A stretch of 64,000 bases of DNA from Pseudomonas rustica (lineage in GTDB: Bacteria > Pseudomonadota > Gammaproteobacteria > Pseudomonadales > Pseudomonadaceae): positions 434,001 to 498,000 of the forward strand of contig NZ_JAGYHF010000001.1 in the NCBI RefSeq assembly GCF_018336155.1, written 5' to 3'. Below are positions 41,093 to 49,999 of this stretch, one piece after another; the stretch's first letter is position 1, and every line of letters begins with the position of its first letter. Both the position numbers and the translations under genes were made by a program. The notes beneath the pieces are model-generated. The model did no database searches and was not told where the DNA came from. It worked only from the letters and a program-made list of their open reading frames with translations.

Positions 41093-41411
41093 GCGTTTTC
41101 TCTTTTGAATACTGAGGCCATCTTAGATCAACCGGTATCCACTTCACTGATCTCGTGCCCTTCCCAGTGTCGCCTGAAGGAAAGCTACCCACACGGTGTC
41201 GGAGTTTTCTGCAACGTCCCAACACACGTCAAACACTCCCACAGCCGACAGAGCAGTTACCCGTAAGCTTGCCTACCTTCGATCGTTCTTGCGTCCGCAG
41301 ACCGGGACGAGTTTCAGAGAGCAGCGACAACTCGGTCAGGCACCGTCCGTCTGGTTGGAGGCGGCGAATTAGGGAAAATCAAAAAATGCGTTTGATCCCG
41401 GCCGAAAACAA
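41093..41411. other. Intergenic gap
   Basis: Between the divergent DUF6933-like gene and the HTH gene. No gene or repeat is recognised; it ends at a LexA box. Confidence 0.45.
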
Positions 41412-41427
41412 CTGTACAAAAACACAG
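41412..41427 (+). promoter_or_regulatory. LexA (SOS) box
   Basis: CTGTACAAAAACACAG is a perfect CTGT-N8-ACAG palindrome in AT-rich context and is followed at once by TATATT, a -10-like element. It lies 38 bp before the HTH gene ATG. LexA should repress this gene until DNA damage. Confidence 0.7.
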
Positions 41428-41465
41428 TATATTTTCAATCAGCACTCTTGAGCCCGGAGCACACC

Positions 41466-41783
41466 ATGGCCACTTCTGCGATGAACCTCATTCTCGAACA
41501 TATCGCGCTTTTCCAGTTTACCCCGACGCATTGCGTACAGGCCCGAGCCATGCTGGGCTGGAGCGCTGAGCAGTTGTCGCGTGAGGCCCAGGTGTCTGTC
41601 GAAGACATTCAGCGGTTTGAGGCGCAGCAGGATGTGGCCGATGCGGCGCGTCTGGCATTGGCGTATCGCTTGGAAGCGCAGGGGTTGGTGTTCTTTCCCG
41701 GGTTCGCGCCGGGCCGTAAATTGAATCCCCAGGCTATGCAGCAGAACGCTGTCGAGCGTGGGGATTTTGCTCAGGTCGGATGA
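41466..41783 (+). CDS. Small helix-turn-helix (XRE-like) protein under a LexA box
   Basis: The 105-aa protein has an XRE-type HTH: ARAMLGWSAEQLSREAQVSVEDIQRFEAQ (residues about 23-51, in part), followed by LEAQGLVFFPGFAPGRKL. Such short HTH proteins are common beside mobile genes. GGAG six bases before ATG 41466 sets the start. The SOS box suggests DNA-damage induction. It ends one base before the convergent amidase stop. Confidence 0.8.
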   Translation: MATSAMNLILEHIALFQFTPTHCVQARAMLGWSAEQLSREAQVSVEDIQRFEAQQDVADAARLALAYRLEAQGLVFFPGFAPGRKLNPQAMQQNAVERGDFAQVG

Positions 41784-43301
41784 TTACTTGAAGGCAGGAT
41801 GGCGCAGTTCGGCCGAGGCTTGTTCATAGCTGTAGGCCATGGCGAACAGTTGCGGTTCGCTCCAGGCTTTGCCGAAAAAGAATACCGAGGTCGGCAGTCC
41901 GTCATCGTCCATGCCCGATGGCACAGTGATCGCTGGATAACCGGCGACGGCGGCGGCGAACTGCGAGTAGCCGTCGGCCTCGGCAACCATTGCGTCGAGG
42001 TTGTGTTCTTGCAATTGTTCGTCGATGGCGCCCTTGAATTTTTCGCTGATGGTTGCGAGCGAAGCACGTGCCTGATCATGGGTCATGTCCATATCGTTGA
42101 TCGCTTCGAGCATGCTTTGTCCGTGACCTTCAGTGCCGGGATTGGTTTTGTTGAAGTCGATCAGCGCTTGCAGCGACTGAATTGGCAGGTCGGGACGGCT
42201 GGCGAAGTATTCGGGCAATTCGTGTTTCATTCCGCCCATCAGACTTGGTATGTAATCAGCGGAATAGGGAAAACGGATAGTCACAGGTACGATCGTGGCG
42301 CCTTGCTCCTGCATCGCTGCCATGGCCATCAGAAATTCGACGCCAGGCGTCAGAGGCTTACCGTTGGCGCCGACGTATGCAACGGGATAACCGATGCGTT
42401 TGCCTTGCAGGGCATCGTTGCTCAGCAGCGCGGTGTAATCGATTCCTGTCGGTGCGCCCGAGGTGGCCGAGTCCGCTGCATCGATGCCTTGCATGAGGTT
42501 TAAGGTCAGCGCCGCATCGCGAACGGTTCGGCTTAAGGTTCCAGGAGTGTCTTGCAGTCGAGTGATCGGCACGATCCCGGATCGGCTTAACAGACCTAAT
42601 GTCGGTTTGACGCCAACCACGCCGTTAGCCGAGGCCGGGCAAGTGATCGAACCGTTGGTTTCAGTGCCCAGGGAAATTGGGGCGTAACCTGCTGCCACAG
42701 CAGAGGCGGAACCGGAGCTGGAGCCGCAGGTGCTTTCACTCGCCAGATGTGGGTTTTTCCCTTGGCCACCGCGACCGCTCCAGCCATGCGGCAGATCCAT
42801 GTCCCGCACGTAAGCCCACTCACTCATGTTGGTTTTGCCCAACACAATCGCCCCAGCATCCCTCAACTGTTTAACCACGAAAGCATCAGCGGCAGCCGGC
42901 TGACCGACCATCGCTAAAGAACCCGCGCTGGTTTGCAGGCTGTCAGCGGTATCGAAGTTGTCTTTGAGCAGCACGGGAATGCCATGCAGCGCGCCCCGCG
43001 TCTGACCTGCCGCGCGCTCTTCATCCAGTGCCTTGGCGATATCAAGGACTTGCGGGTTGAGCTCGATAACGGCGTGAAGGGCCGGGCCTTGTTTGTCCAG
43101 GTCAGCAATTCGCTGCGTGAGGTGCTCAACCAGGGCGACGGCGGTCAGTTCATTGCTCGCCATCAGGGTTCCGAGTTCAGTAATGCTGGCGTATTCGAGC
43201 GGGGTATTCGCGGTGGCAGCGTTGGCAATGGTCGTGGCTGTCAGCGAAATCAGGATTGCTTGCGCCAGCGTGTATATGCGGCGTTTGAAGGGGTGTTTCA
43301 C
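41784..43301 (-). CDS. Exported amidase-signature hydrolase
   Basis: This protein of about 505 aa belongs to the amidase signature family. The catalytic triad regions are visible: PVLLKDNFDTAD (Lys) and the Gly/Ser-rich STCGSSSGSASAVAAGY with LGTETNGSITCPA (cis-Ser and nucleophile Ser). A signal peptide (LAQAILISLTATTIANA) predicts periplasmic location. GTG 43301 is favoured since AAGGA lies eight bases upstream; ATG 43310 or 43343 are alternatives. Substrate is unknown. Confidence 0.85.
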   Translation of the reverse strand: MKHPFKRRIYTLAQAILISLTATTIANAATANTPLEYASITELGTLMASNELTAVALVEHLTQRIADLDKQGPALHAVIELNPQVLDIAKALDEERAAGQTRGALHGIPVLLKDNFDTADSLQTSAGSLAMVGQPAAADAFVVKQLRDAGAIVLGKTNMSEWAYVRDMDLPHGWSGRGGQGKNPHLASESTCGSSSGSASAVAAGYAPISLGTETNGSITCPASANGVVGVKPTLGLLSRSGIVPITRLQDTPGTLSRTVRDAALTLNLMQGIDAADSATSGAPTGIDYTALLSNDALQGKRIGYPVAYVGANGKPLTPGVEFLMAMAAMQEQGATIVPVTIRFPYSADYIPSLMGGMKHELPEYFASRPDLPIQSLQALIDFNKTNPGTEGHGQSMLEAINDMDMTHDQARASLATISEKFKGAIDEQLQEHNLDAMVAEADGYSQFAAAVAGYPAITVPSGMDDDGLPTSVFFFGKAWSEPQLFAMAYSYEQASAELRHPAFK

Positions 43302-43412
43302 GTGGATCATCCTTGTATGAAAAAACGCGAGTGAGTCATTCACTCGCGATACAGCCTACCGACACCGTCAGAAAGCGCTGTCAGCAACAAGGACAATCAG
43401 CAGTAGGAAAAG

Positions 43413-44477
43413 TCAGCCTGACTTGTAGCCGCTACATTGGGTGGAGGCTTTTTCTGACGTGATTTCTTCCAGATTCAACCACCACGCACTCCCCCGCTGC
43501 GGTTGCGCCAGATTAAACGCCTCGCCCATCTGCGGCGTCGTGATCGTCACACTGCGCTCCCACGCCAGCGCGAGGATCCGGTCAAACGGTTCGTGCCAGG
43601 CATGCATGGCCAAGTCGAACGTGCCGTTGTGGATTGGAAATAGCCAGCGGCCTTTGAGGTCGATGTGCGCTTGCAGGGTTTGTTCCGGTTGCATGTGCAC
43701 GTGTGGCCATTCGACGTTGTAGGCGCCGGTTTCCATCAGGGTCAGGTCGAACGGGCCGTATTCTTCGCCGATGCGTTTGAAGCCGTCGAAGTAGCCGCTG
43801 TCGCCGCTGAAGAAGATGCGCGTGTCGCCGTCGATCATTACCCACGACGCCCACAGTGTGCTGTTGCCGTCGAACAGGCCTCGACCGGAGAAGTGTTGCG
43901 ACGGGGTGGCGATGAAGCGGATACCGGCGATTTCGGTGCCCTGCCACCAGTCGTATTGGCGCACTTTGCTGGCGTCGATGCCCCATTTGATCAGGGTGTC
44001 GCCGACGCCGAGCGGGGTCAGGAAGTAGTTGGTTTTTTCAGCGAGTTTGAGTACGGCTTGGTAGTCGAGGTGGTCGTAGTGGTTGTGCGACAGGATCACC
44101 GCTTCGATCGGCGGCAATTGGTCGATGCTGATGGGTGGCTGGTGAAAACGTTTCGGGCCGGCCCATTGCACGGGCGAAGCACGCTCGGCAAAGACCGGGT
44201 CGGTGATCCAGAATTTGTCGCGCAGTTTCAACAGCAGGGTCGAGTGGCCGAGGCGATAGACGCTGTGGTTCGGCGCGGCCAGCAGGTCTTCGCGGGTCAG
44301 CGGTTGCACCGGGATCGGCGCGGCGGGCCGGGTGTCGCGGGGTTTGTGGAAGATCATGTTCCACATGATCCGCAACATTTTGCGCAGGCCTTCACGCTGC
44401 ACTGGCGCGTGGTTGCGGAACAGCCCTTGAGCCTGACGTGAGGCTTCGGGTGTTGAAGCGGAATTTGGGTTGGCCAT
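43413..44477 (-). CDS. MBL-fold metallohydrolase (RomA/NAPE-PLD-like)
   Basis: The 354-aa protein carries the metallo-beta-lactamase motif LSHNHYDHLDY (HxHxDH), then ATPSQHFSGRG, MIDGDTRIFFSGDSGYFDGF and FPIHNGTFDLAMHAWHEPF, the pattern of the NAPE-hydrolysing phospholipase-D-like/RomA group. It is divergent from a tetR gene 215 bp away, suggesting that regulator controls it. Substrate unknown; an outer-membrane- or lipid-related role is known for some members. Confidence 0.85.
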   Translation of the reverse strand: MANPNSASTPEASRQAQGLFRNHAPVQREGLRKMLRIMWNMIFHKPRDTRPAAPIPVQPLTREDLLAAPNHSVYRLGHSTLLLKLRDKFWITDPVFAERASPVQWAGPKRFHQPPISIDQLPPIEAVILSHNHYDHLDYQAVLKLAEKTNYFLTPLGVGDTLIKWGIDASKVRQYDWWQGTEIAGIRFIATPSQHFSGRGLFDGNSTLWASWVMIDGDTRIFFSGDSGYFDGFKRIGEEYGPFDLTLMETGAYNVEWPHVHMQPEQTLQAHIDLKGRWLFPIHNGTFDLAMHAWHEPFDRILALAWERSVTITTPQMGEAFNLAQPQRGSAWWLNLEEITSEKASTQCSGYKSG

Positions 44478-44598
44478 GACTGAATGACTCCTGAAAAACC
44501 GGGGAATTCACGGCGTTTCACGGTGGGACGATAAATGGCCAAGGCTGCACGCACAGGCCGAACTGTCTGTTTTTTAGGTTGCAAGGATTAACGCAACA

Positions 44599-44616
44599 TT
44601 ACACTGAGCGGTGTAG
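44599..44616. promoter_or_regulatory. Candidate TetR operator in the divergent region
   Basis: TTACACTGAGCGGTGTAG holds an ACAC-N6-GTGT inverted repeat; a related GAGTGTAA stretch lies about 40 bp on. Placement between the MBL gene and tetR fits an operator; no experimental consensus was available. Confidence 0.3.
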
Positions 44617-44692
44617 TTTCTAGGTTGCATCAAACACGATGACAAGTAAACTACCGAGTGTAATTTCATTCATTTCCTGCCGAAGCTTACTT

Positions 44693-45301
44693 ATGACAGC
44701 TCCACAGCGCCTCACCGACCGTAAACGCGAAGCCATTATTCAGGCGGCGATTGCCGAATTTCGTGCCAACGGGTTCGAGGTCACCAGCATGGATAAGATC
44801 GCCGCGACGGCGGGTGTGTCGAAGCGCACGGTGTACAACCATTTCCCGAGCAAGGAAGAGTTGTTCGCCGAGATTCTGAATCAGTTGTGGGCGCGGATCA
44901 GCGCAGAAATGCGCGAACCGTATTGCGCCGACAAGCCTTTGCGCGAGCAGCTGCGGCAGATGCTGTTGGCCAAATTGCAGATGATGGCCGACGACAATTT
45001 CCTCGGCCTGGCGCGGGTGGCGATTGCCGCCACCATCCATTCCCCGGAGCGTGCGCAGAACATGGTGGCGCGCATGGGCGAACGCGAAGAAGGCCTGACG
45101 GTGTGGATTCGTGCAGCGGTGGCCGACGGTCGATTGAAGCCTGTCGATCCGGAATTCGCCGCGCATCAGGTGCAAGGCCTACTGAAGTCGTTTGGCTTCT
45201 GGCCACAGATTTCCATGGGCCAACCGCCGCTGGATGCCGAGATGCAGAACACCGTCGTTGAATCGGCTCTGGACATGTTTCTCGGCTGTTATCAGCTCTA
45301 A
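44693..45301 (+). CDS. TetR/AcrR-family regulator
   Basis: The 202-aa protein has an N-terminal TetR HTH (RKREAIIQAAIAEFRANG; MDKIAATAGVSKRTVYNHFPSKEELF) and a C-terminal ligand domain of the type in which AefR-like regulators group (AAIAATIHSPE). ATG 44693 gives the normal family start; an upstream in-frame ATG at 44639 lies in the putative operator. Divergent from the MBL hydrolase gene. Confidence 0.88.
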   Translation: MTAPQRLTDRKREAIIQAAIAEFRANGFEVTSMDKIAATAGVSKRTVYNHFPSKEELFAEILNQLWARISAEMREPYCADKPLREQLRQMLLAKLQMMADDNFLGLARVAIAATIHSPERAQNMVARMGEREEGLTVWIRAAVADGRLKPVDPEFAAHQVQGLLKSFGFWPQISMGQPPLDAEMQNTVVESALDMFLGCYQL

Positions 45302-45458
45302 GTCGCCGCTCTCCTGCGTGAGCCATCGATTAATGGCTCGGAAGGACACTGATCATTCCCGTTGGAATAAATGACAATGTCCGACAATCGACCGACAGAC
45401 GGTCGACCTGAGGAAATATACTGCAAAGTATTTCAGGACGAATCTCTCGCAGGACACC

Positions 45459-46514
45459 ATGGAAAACAATCGCGACAAAGGCTTGTCATTCGCCAGACGT
45501 ATTTACCTGCCCCGGATCATCGGTCTGGGCGTCGGGTTTTTCTGTGTCGGCGCCGCGCTGTATCCGCTGAACATGCCGGGCTGGATTTGGGCACTGTTGC
45601 TGTTTAACGGCTTTGCCTGGCCGCATCTGGCGTATCAGATCTCCAAGCGCTCTCCGTTTCCCTATCAGGCCGAGCGCCGCAACATGCTTTATGACTCGCT
45701 GTGCGGCGGGTTCTGGGCGGCGAGTTTTCAGTTCAATCCGCTGGCGACCGTGACCATTCTGTCGATGATGACCATGAACAACGTGGCGGCCGGTGGCCAG
45801 CGATTGTTCGTGTTTGGCGCCCTCGCCCAACTGGTCGGCGTGTTGCTGGGTTGGTCGATGTTCGGTTTCAAATTCAGTCTGACGATGACACAGGCGCAAG
45901 TCTGGGCCTGCCTGCCGATGCTCACGCTGTATCCGCTGGCGTTGGGCATGGTTTGCTATCGACTGGCGATCAAACTGTCCCAGCATAAACGTGCGTTGAG
46001 TGCGCTCAGCCGAACCGACAGCCTGACCGGCCTGCTCAATCACGGCGCCTGGAAAGACCTGCTGCATCTGAAGTTTCAGCAGTGCCGTCAGCACAACACG
46101 CAAGCCACATTGGCGTTGATCGATATCGATCATTTCAAAGTGATCAACGACAGTTATGGGCACATCGTTGGCGATGCGGCGCTGCGTCAATTGAGTCAGG
46201 AGCTCAAGCGTGTGCTCGACGAATATGAGTTGGCCGGGCGTTATGGCGGTGATGAGTTTTGCGTGATTCTGCCGACGTTGCCATTGGCCAAAGCCGAGGT
46301 GCTGATGGAGCAATTGCGCGAGGCACTGGAGCAGTATCGCCATCCGGATGTGCCGGATTTGCGGGTGAGTTTAAGTATTGGCCTGGCGCGCTATCAGGCC
46401 GGGTATAAGGACGCGGTGGATTGGCTGGAGGATGCGGACAAGGCGTTGTATACGGCGAAACATACGGGGCGTAATACGGTCAGTGTCGCATTGGCGCATG
46501 ACGCGAGAGTTTGA
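45459..46514 (+). CDS. Diguanylate cyclase with MASE2 membrane sensor
   Basis: The 351-aa inner-membrane protein has an N-terminal MASE2 domain of several helices (residues about 15-175; LPRIIGLGVGFFCVGAALYPL) as in DgcC/AdrA, and a GGDEF domain from about 185 (RTDSLTGLLNHGAW; DIDHFKVINDSYGH; RYGGDEF). The active motif is intact, so it should make c-di-GMP. The canonical inhibitory RxxD site is replaced by DEYE. AmrZ (853-1179) is a known regulator of such genes in the genus, but no link is shown here. Confidence 0.9.
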   Translation: MENNRDKGLSFARRIYLPRIIGLGVGFFCVGAALYPLNMPGWIWALLLFNGFAWPHLAYQISKRSPFPYQAERRNMLYDSLCGGFWAASFQFNPLATVTILSMMTMNNVAAGGQRLFVFGALAQLVGVLLGWSMFGFKFSLTMTQAQVWACLPMLTLYPLALGMVCYRLAIKLSQHKRALSALSRTDSLTGLLNHGAWKDLLHLKFQQCRQHNTQATLALIDIDHFKVINDSYGHIVGDAALRQLSQELKRVLDEYELAGRYGGDEFCVILPTLPLAKAEVLMEQLREALEQYRHPDVPDLRVSLSIGLARYQAGYKDAVDWLEDADKALYTAKHTGRNTVSVALAHDARV

Positions 46515-46530
46515 GTGAGCGTGGCGCCGC

Positions 46531-46617
46531 CTTCGCGAGCAAGCCCGCTCCCACATTTGAACCGCATTCCTACTGACGAAACTCGGTCAAACTGTGGGAG
46601 CGGGCTTGCTCGCGAAG
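46531..46617. repeat. Paired REP sequence, family B
   Basis: CTTCGCGAGCAAGCCCGCTC and its inverted copy with a 40-bp centre. Confidence 0.88.
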
Positions 46618-46680
46618 AGGCCGGCAGCCACAACGCAAGACTATAGTGATGCACAGCCACCCAACCCCGCCGAGCCCATC

Positions 46681-47214
46681 ATGACCCCTGACCCATCCGA
46701 AAAACCCACCACCGATCCCACCGATCACCTGCGCTTCCACCGCCCTCACGCCCACCTCGCCACCACGTTCGGCAACGACACCTTCGCCCTGCGCGCCGAG
46801 GCCTTTGCGCGGTTCTTCGGCACGCCGACATTTCTCGGCGCGCAAACCCTGATCGTGTTGCTGTGGGTCTGCCTCAACGTTTTCGGCGTGACCACGTTCG
46901 ACGTTTACCCGTTCATCCTGCTCAACCTCGCGTTCAGCCTGCAATCGGCCTACGCCGCGCCGCTGATTCTGCTCGCGCAAACCCGCCAAGCCGCGCGCGA
47001 CAAGGCGCAATCCGACGCCGACGCCCAGCACCGTGAAGACCTCGCGCGAGCTAATACTGAGCGTCAGGCTCAGGCCGCACAGAACACAGCGCAGTTACTG
47101 GAGTTGCTGGAGCAAAACACCCGCCTCACTGAAATGACCAAGAGCCTGACCGAGCGCATCGAAAGTCTCACCAGCGAGATGCACGATCACATGCGCCAGT
47201 CTGCGCAGCGCTGA
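46681..47214 (+). CDS. DUF1003 membrane protein
   Basis: The 177-aa protein has two adjacent hydrophobic helices (TLIVLLWVCLNVFGV; FILLNLAFSLQSAYAAPLIL) after FFGTPTFLGAQ and before RQAARDKAQSDADAQ, the DUF1003 arrangement. A coiled-coil tail follows (residues about 125-177). Likely an inner-membrane protein of unknown function. ATG 46681 is picked from family length; no good Shine-Dalgarno is present, and upstream codons fall in the REP pair. Confidence 0.85.
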   Translation: MTPDPSEKPTTDPTDHLRFHRPHAHLATTFGNDTFALRAEAFARFFGTPTFLGAQTLIVLLWVCLNVFGVTTFDVYPFILLNLAFSLQSAYAAPLILLAQTRQAARDKAQSDADAQHREDLARANTERQAQAAQNTAQLLELLEQNTRLTEMTKSLTERIESLTSEMHDHMRQSAQR

Positions 47215-48093
47215 TCACGGCAGACGCAGCGCCCGCCCAAGTTCATCGAACAGCGTGACCACCGAGCGCAACGCCCGGCAATCCGGACGGGTCAGCAGCC
47301 ACAGCGCGGTGTCGTAACCGTGCAACGGTTCGCTCAAGGCTTGCAGGTCATCGCCCATCAGAAAATCCGGCAATGCCGCCACACCGAGCCCGGCGCGTAC
47401 CAGTTCAGTCACCGACAACATGCTGTTGCAGCGATAACCCGGCACAACGCCGGGCAAGTGCTGACGGCGCCAGGCGATGGTCGGGTGATCGGGCAGAAAG
47501 TCGTCCGGGGCGATCCAGGTCAGCGCGGCCAGATCGGTTGGATCGACGTTCTGCAGATAGCGCGGACTGGCACAGACCCTGTAGGAAATCTTCGCCAGTT
47601 GCCGTCCGACCAAGTGCTCCGGCGGTGTGCGTGTCAGACGCAGGGCAATGTCGGCATCACGGCGGCTGAGGTTGGCGAAGTCGTTGGAGGTGCTCAGTTC
47701 GATGGTCAGCGCCGGGTAGTTGGGCATGAACTGCGCCAGCGCCGGCAGCAGCAGGCCTTGCAGTACCGAGTCGGTGCAGGTCAGACGCACCGTGCCGCTG
47801 ATCACTTCACCGCCCTGCTCCACGCCAATGCGTGCCGCTTCGAGGGCCTGCTCGGCGCGTTCGGCCTGCTCGGCGAGGTTCTGTGCGAGGGTGGTCGGCA
47901 GGTAACCGGCGCGGCTTTTTTCGAAGAGTTGCTGACCGAGTGCCGACTCGAGACGGCGCACGGCGCGGAACACGGTGGAGACGTCTACTTTTAGCAGCTG
48001 AGATGCACGGGCCAGAGAGCCGCCGCGCACTAAAGCGAGGATCAGGGCGAGATCGGGGTAGTCGAGCTGATAGTGCGCCGCTGCATTGATCAC
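47215..48093 (-). CDS. LysR-family regulator
   Basis: The protein of about 292 aa has a winged HTH (LALILALVRGGSLARASQLLKVDVSTVFRAVRRLE, in part) and a LysR substrate-binding domain (TLTIELSTSNDFANLSRRDADIALR-like region). The start is uncertain: no ATG lies near, so GTG 48093 is taken, with a TTG at 48156 possible. It is divergent from the glutamine-amidotransferase-like gene at 48322 and may regulate it. Confidence 0.85.
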   Translation of the reverse strand: MINAAAHYQLDYPDLALILALVRGGSLARASQLLKVDVSTVFRAVRRLESALGQQLFEKSRAGYLPTTLAQNLAEQAERAEQALEAARIGVEQGGEVISGTVRLTCTDSVLQGLLLPALAQFMPNYPALTIELSTSNDFANLSRRDADIALRLTRTPPEHLVGRQLAKISYRVCASPRYLQNVDPTDLAALTWIAPDDFLPDHPTIAWRRQHLPGVVPGYRCNSMLSVTELVRAGLGVAALPDFLMGDDLQALSEPLHGYDTALWLLTRPDCRALRSVVTLFDELGRALRLP

Positions 48094-48187
48094 TTGGGGA
48101 AACGCCAATATTGAGTGCGTGAGCGCCAATCTATAGTGAGTGGCGTTAGCGGGCAATCACACCTTCTTCAAAGCAAACGCAAAACTC

Positions 48188-48288
48188 TGTGGTGAGGGGA
48201 TTTATCCCCGTTCGGCTGCGAAGCAGTCGTCGCTCTTGAAATCTTGGGGCCGCTTCGCTGCCCAACGGGGATAAATCCCCTCGCCACA
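48188..48288. repeat. Paired inverted repeat, family A
   Basis: TGTGGTGAGGGGATTTATCC and its inverted copy between the LysR gene and the amidotransferase-like gene. Confidence 0.85.
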
Positions 48289-48321
48289 GGGGTTCATCGA
48301 TCTATTCAAAAAGGAATTTAC

Positions 48322-49023
48322 ATGGACGCTGTTTCCATCGCCCTCATCGGCGATTACGACCCGCAGGTGACGGCCCACCAGGCCATCCCCGTCGCCCTTG
48401 GGCTGATCGCTGAACACCTCGCCCGCCCCGTGCATTTCGAATGGCTGGCCACCGACCAGAACCACGTCGATACCGCGCTGCATCGTTTCGACGGCATCTG
48501 GTGCGTCCCTGCCAGCCCTTACAAAAACGAAGCCGGCGCTCTGCGGGCCATCCGTTTTGCCCGCGAGCAGCAGCGACCTTTCCTCGGCACCTGCGGTGGT
48601 TTTCAACATGCCGTGCTGGAATTTTCCCGCAACGTGCTGGGCTGGGCCGACGCAGAGCACGGCGAAACGTCGCCCGATTCCGAACGTGCTTTGCTCACGC
48701 CGTTGACCTGTTCACTGGTCGAAGCGGTGGACAGCATTCATCTGGTATCCGGTTCACTGATCGCCAAGGCGTACGAAACGTCGGAAATTCAGGAAGGCTA
48801 TCGCTGCCGTTACGGTGTGAATCCGCGGTTCGAGGGTGATCTTCTGAGCAATGGCCTACACGCCACAGGGCATGATTCGGTGGGGGATTTACGCGCGATC
48901 GAGCTCAAGGATCATCGGTTCTTTGTCGCAACGTTGTTCCAGCCGGAACGCGCGGCGCTCAAAGGGAAAATCCCGCCGCTGGTGCGGGCGTTTGTCGAAG
49001 CTTGCGTGGAGGCACAGCAATGA
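48322..49023 (+). CDS. Class I glutamine-amidotransferase-like protein (CTP-synthase C-terminal-related)
   Basis: The 233-aa protein resembles the stand-alone relatives of the CTP synthase glutaminase domain. It has SIALIGDYDPQVTAHQAIP, FDGIWCVPASPYKNEAGAL, the nucleophile elbow FLGTCGGFQHAVLEFSRN and FVATLFQPERAALKG; the triad His region (FQPE, normally HPE) is altered, so glutaminase activity is doubtful. AAGGA six bases upstream sets the ATG. Its stop overlaps the next ATG (ATGA). Confidence 0.82.
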   Translation: MDAVSIALIGDYDPQVTAHQAIPVALGLIAEHLARPVHFEWLATDQNHVDTALHRFDGIWCVPASPYKNEAGALRAIRFAREQQRPFLGTCGGFQHAVLEFSRNVLGWADAEHGETSPDSERALLTPLTCSLVEAVDSIHLVSGSLIAKAYETSEIQEGYRCRYGVNPRFEGDLLSNGLHATGHDSVGDLRAIELKDHRFFVATLFQPERAALKGKIPPLVRAFVEACVEAQQ

Positions 49024-49325
49024 CCTCGTGTTTTGCGGTGATCTTCACCTCGACGCGCACCGAGGGTGATAACGGTTATGCCGCAGCCGCCGAGCGCATG
49101 GAAGAACTGGTGAATATGCAACCGGGGTATCTCGGTGTGGAGTCGGTTCGTGGGGCGGATGGTGTCGGCATTACTGTGTCGTATTGGGAGAGTGAGGCGG
49201 CGATTCTTGCGTGGCGGCAGAATCCTGAGCATCGGGTGATTCAGGAGCGTGGGCGATCGATTTGGTATTCGAAGTTTCATACGCGGGTTTGCAGGGTTGA
49301 GCGGGAGTATCGGTTTGGGCAGTGA
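49020..49325 (+). CDS. Antibiotic-biosynthesis monooxygenase-domain protein
   Basis: The 101-aa protein has the ABM ferredoxin-like fold: CFAVIFTSTRTEGDNGYAAAAERMEELVNMQPGYLGVESVRG, in part, then ITVSYWESEAAILAWRQNPEH. Family members are small dimeric oxygenases or stress proteins with varied substrates. ATGA overlap with the upstream amidotransferase-like gene indicates an operon. Confidence 0.87.
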   Translation: MTSCFAVIFTSTRTEGDNGYAAAAERMEELVNMQPGYLGVESVRGADGVGITVSYWESEAAILAWRQNPEHRVIQERGRSIWYSKFHTRVCRVEREYRFGQ

Positions 49326-49349
49326 GGATGGCGGCGCAGTCTAGGCCGC

Positions 49350-49427
49350 CTTCGCGAGCAAGCTCGGCTCCTACAAAAGATTTGCGAGCGCCACCAATCC
49401 TTGTAGGAGCCGAGCTTGCTCGCGAAG
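49350..49427. repeat. Paired REP sequence, family B variant
   Basis: CTTCGCGAGCAAGCTCGGCT and its inverted copy, between convergent genes. Confidence 0.86.
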
Positions 49428-49452
49428 AGGCGCTCTCAGTCACAGCAAAATC

Positions 49453-49779
49453 TCAACCACGCACCAAGCTGCGCACCGCCACAATCTCCGGCACTTCAAC
49501 CTTCTGCATATACACCCGCAACGGCTCGGTAATGTTGATCCGCTCATCGATATGCTGATCCAGCAGCAACTGAATCAACTCACGTTTAAGCGTCATGGTC
49601 TGCTCGGTCGCCGGCGCCCAGACGAATTCGCTGGTCGGAATAATGCCGTCATCGGCCACGTCCATGCCGAACGAATCTTCGCTGAAACGCACGATGTATT
49701 GACCGGTTTTACGATTGAGGCCGACAAAACCCTTGAGGTCGTCGGCAGCCTGGCAGATGAGTTGGGAGGTGATGCGCAT
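49453..49779 (-). CDS. DUF2025 family protein
   Basis: The 108-aa protein (MRITSQLICQAADDLKGFVG; RFSEDSFGMDVADDGIIPTSEFVW) matches the small DUF2025 family of pseudomonads. GAGGT before ATG 49779 supports this start. Soluble, acidic, unknown function; not in an operon. Confidence 0.87.
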   Translation of the reverse strand: MRITSQLICQAADDLKGFVGLNRKTGQYIVRFSEDSFGMDVADDGIIPTSEFVWAPATEQTMTLKRELIQLLLDQHIDERINITEPLRVYMQKVEVPEIVAVRSLVRG

Positions 49780-49999
49780 GGTAAACCTCACGAAAAGTGA
49801 TCGATGGTTTACACGCAAGGTGATCGAGTGGCGCGCCCTCTGCCGGGGCGTCTGCCGAGGGCAAGCGTACTGCAGTTGGCGAGCAGAATTGTAGGAAAAT
49901 TCGGTTTTAATACATTTATGTCGGTCTGGCGATAGCACGCAATCGATTCAGTTGTTAAAAGGTACGTCTTTGAAACAGACCCGCGAAAGGATCTCGAAC

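Noticed and set aside
34960..41783. Intact prophage
   Set aside because: No integrase, structural, packaging or lysis genes; only a few phage-like regulators and nucleases.
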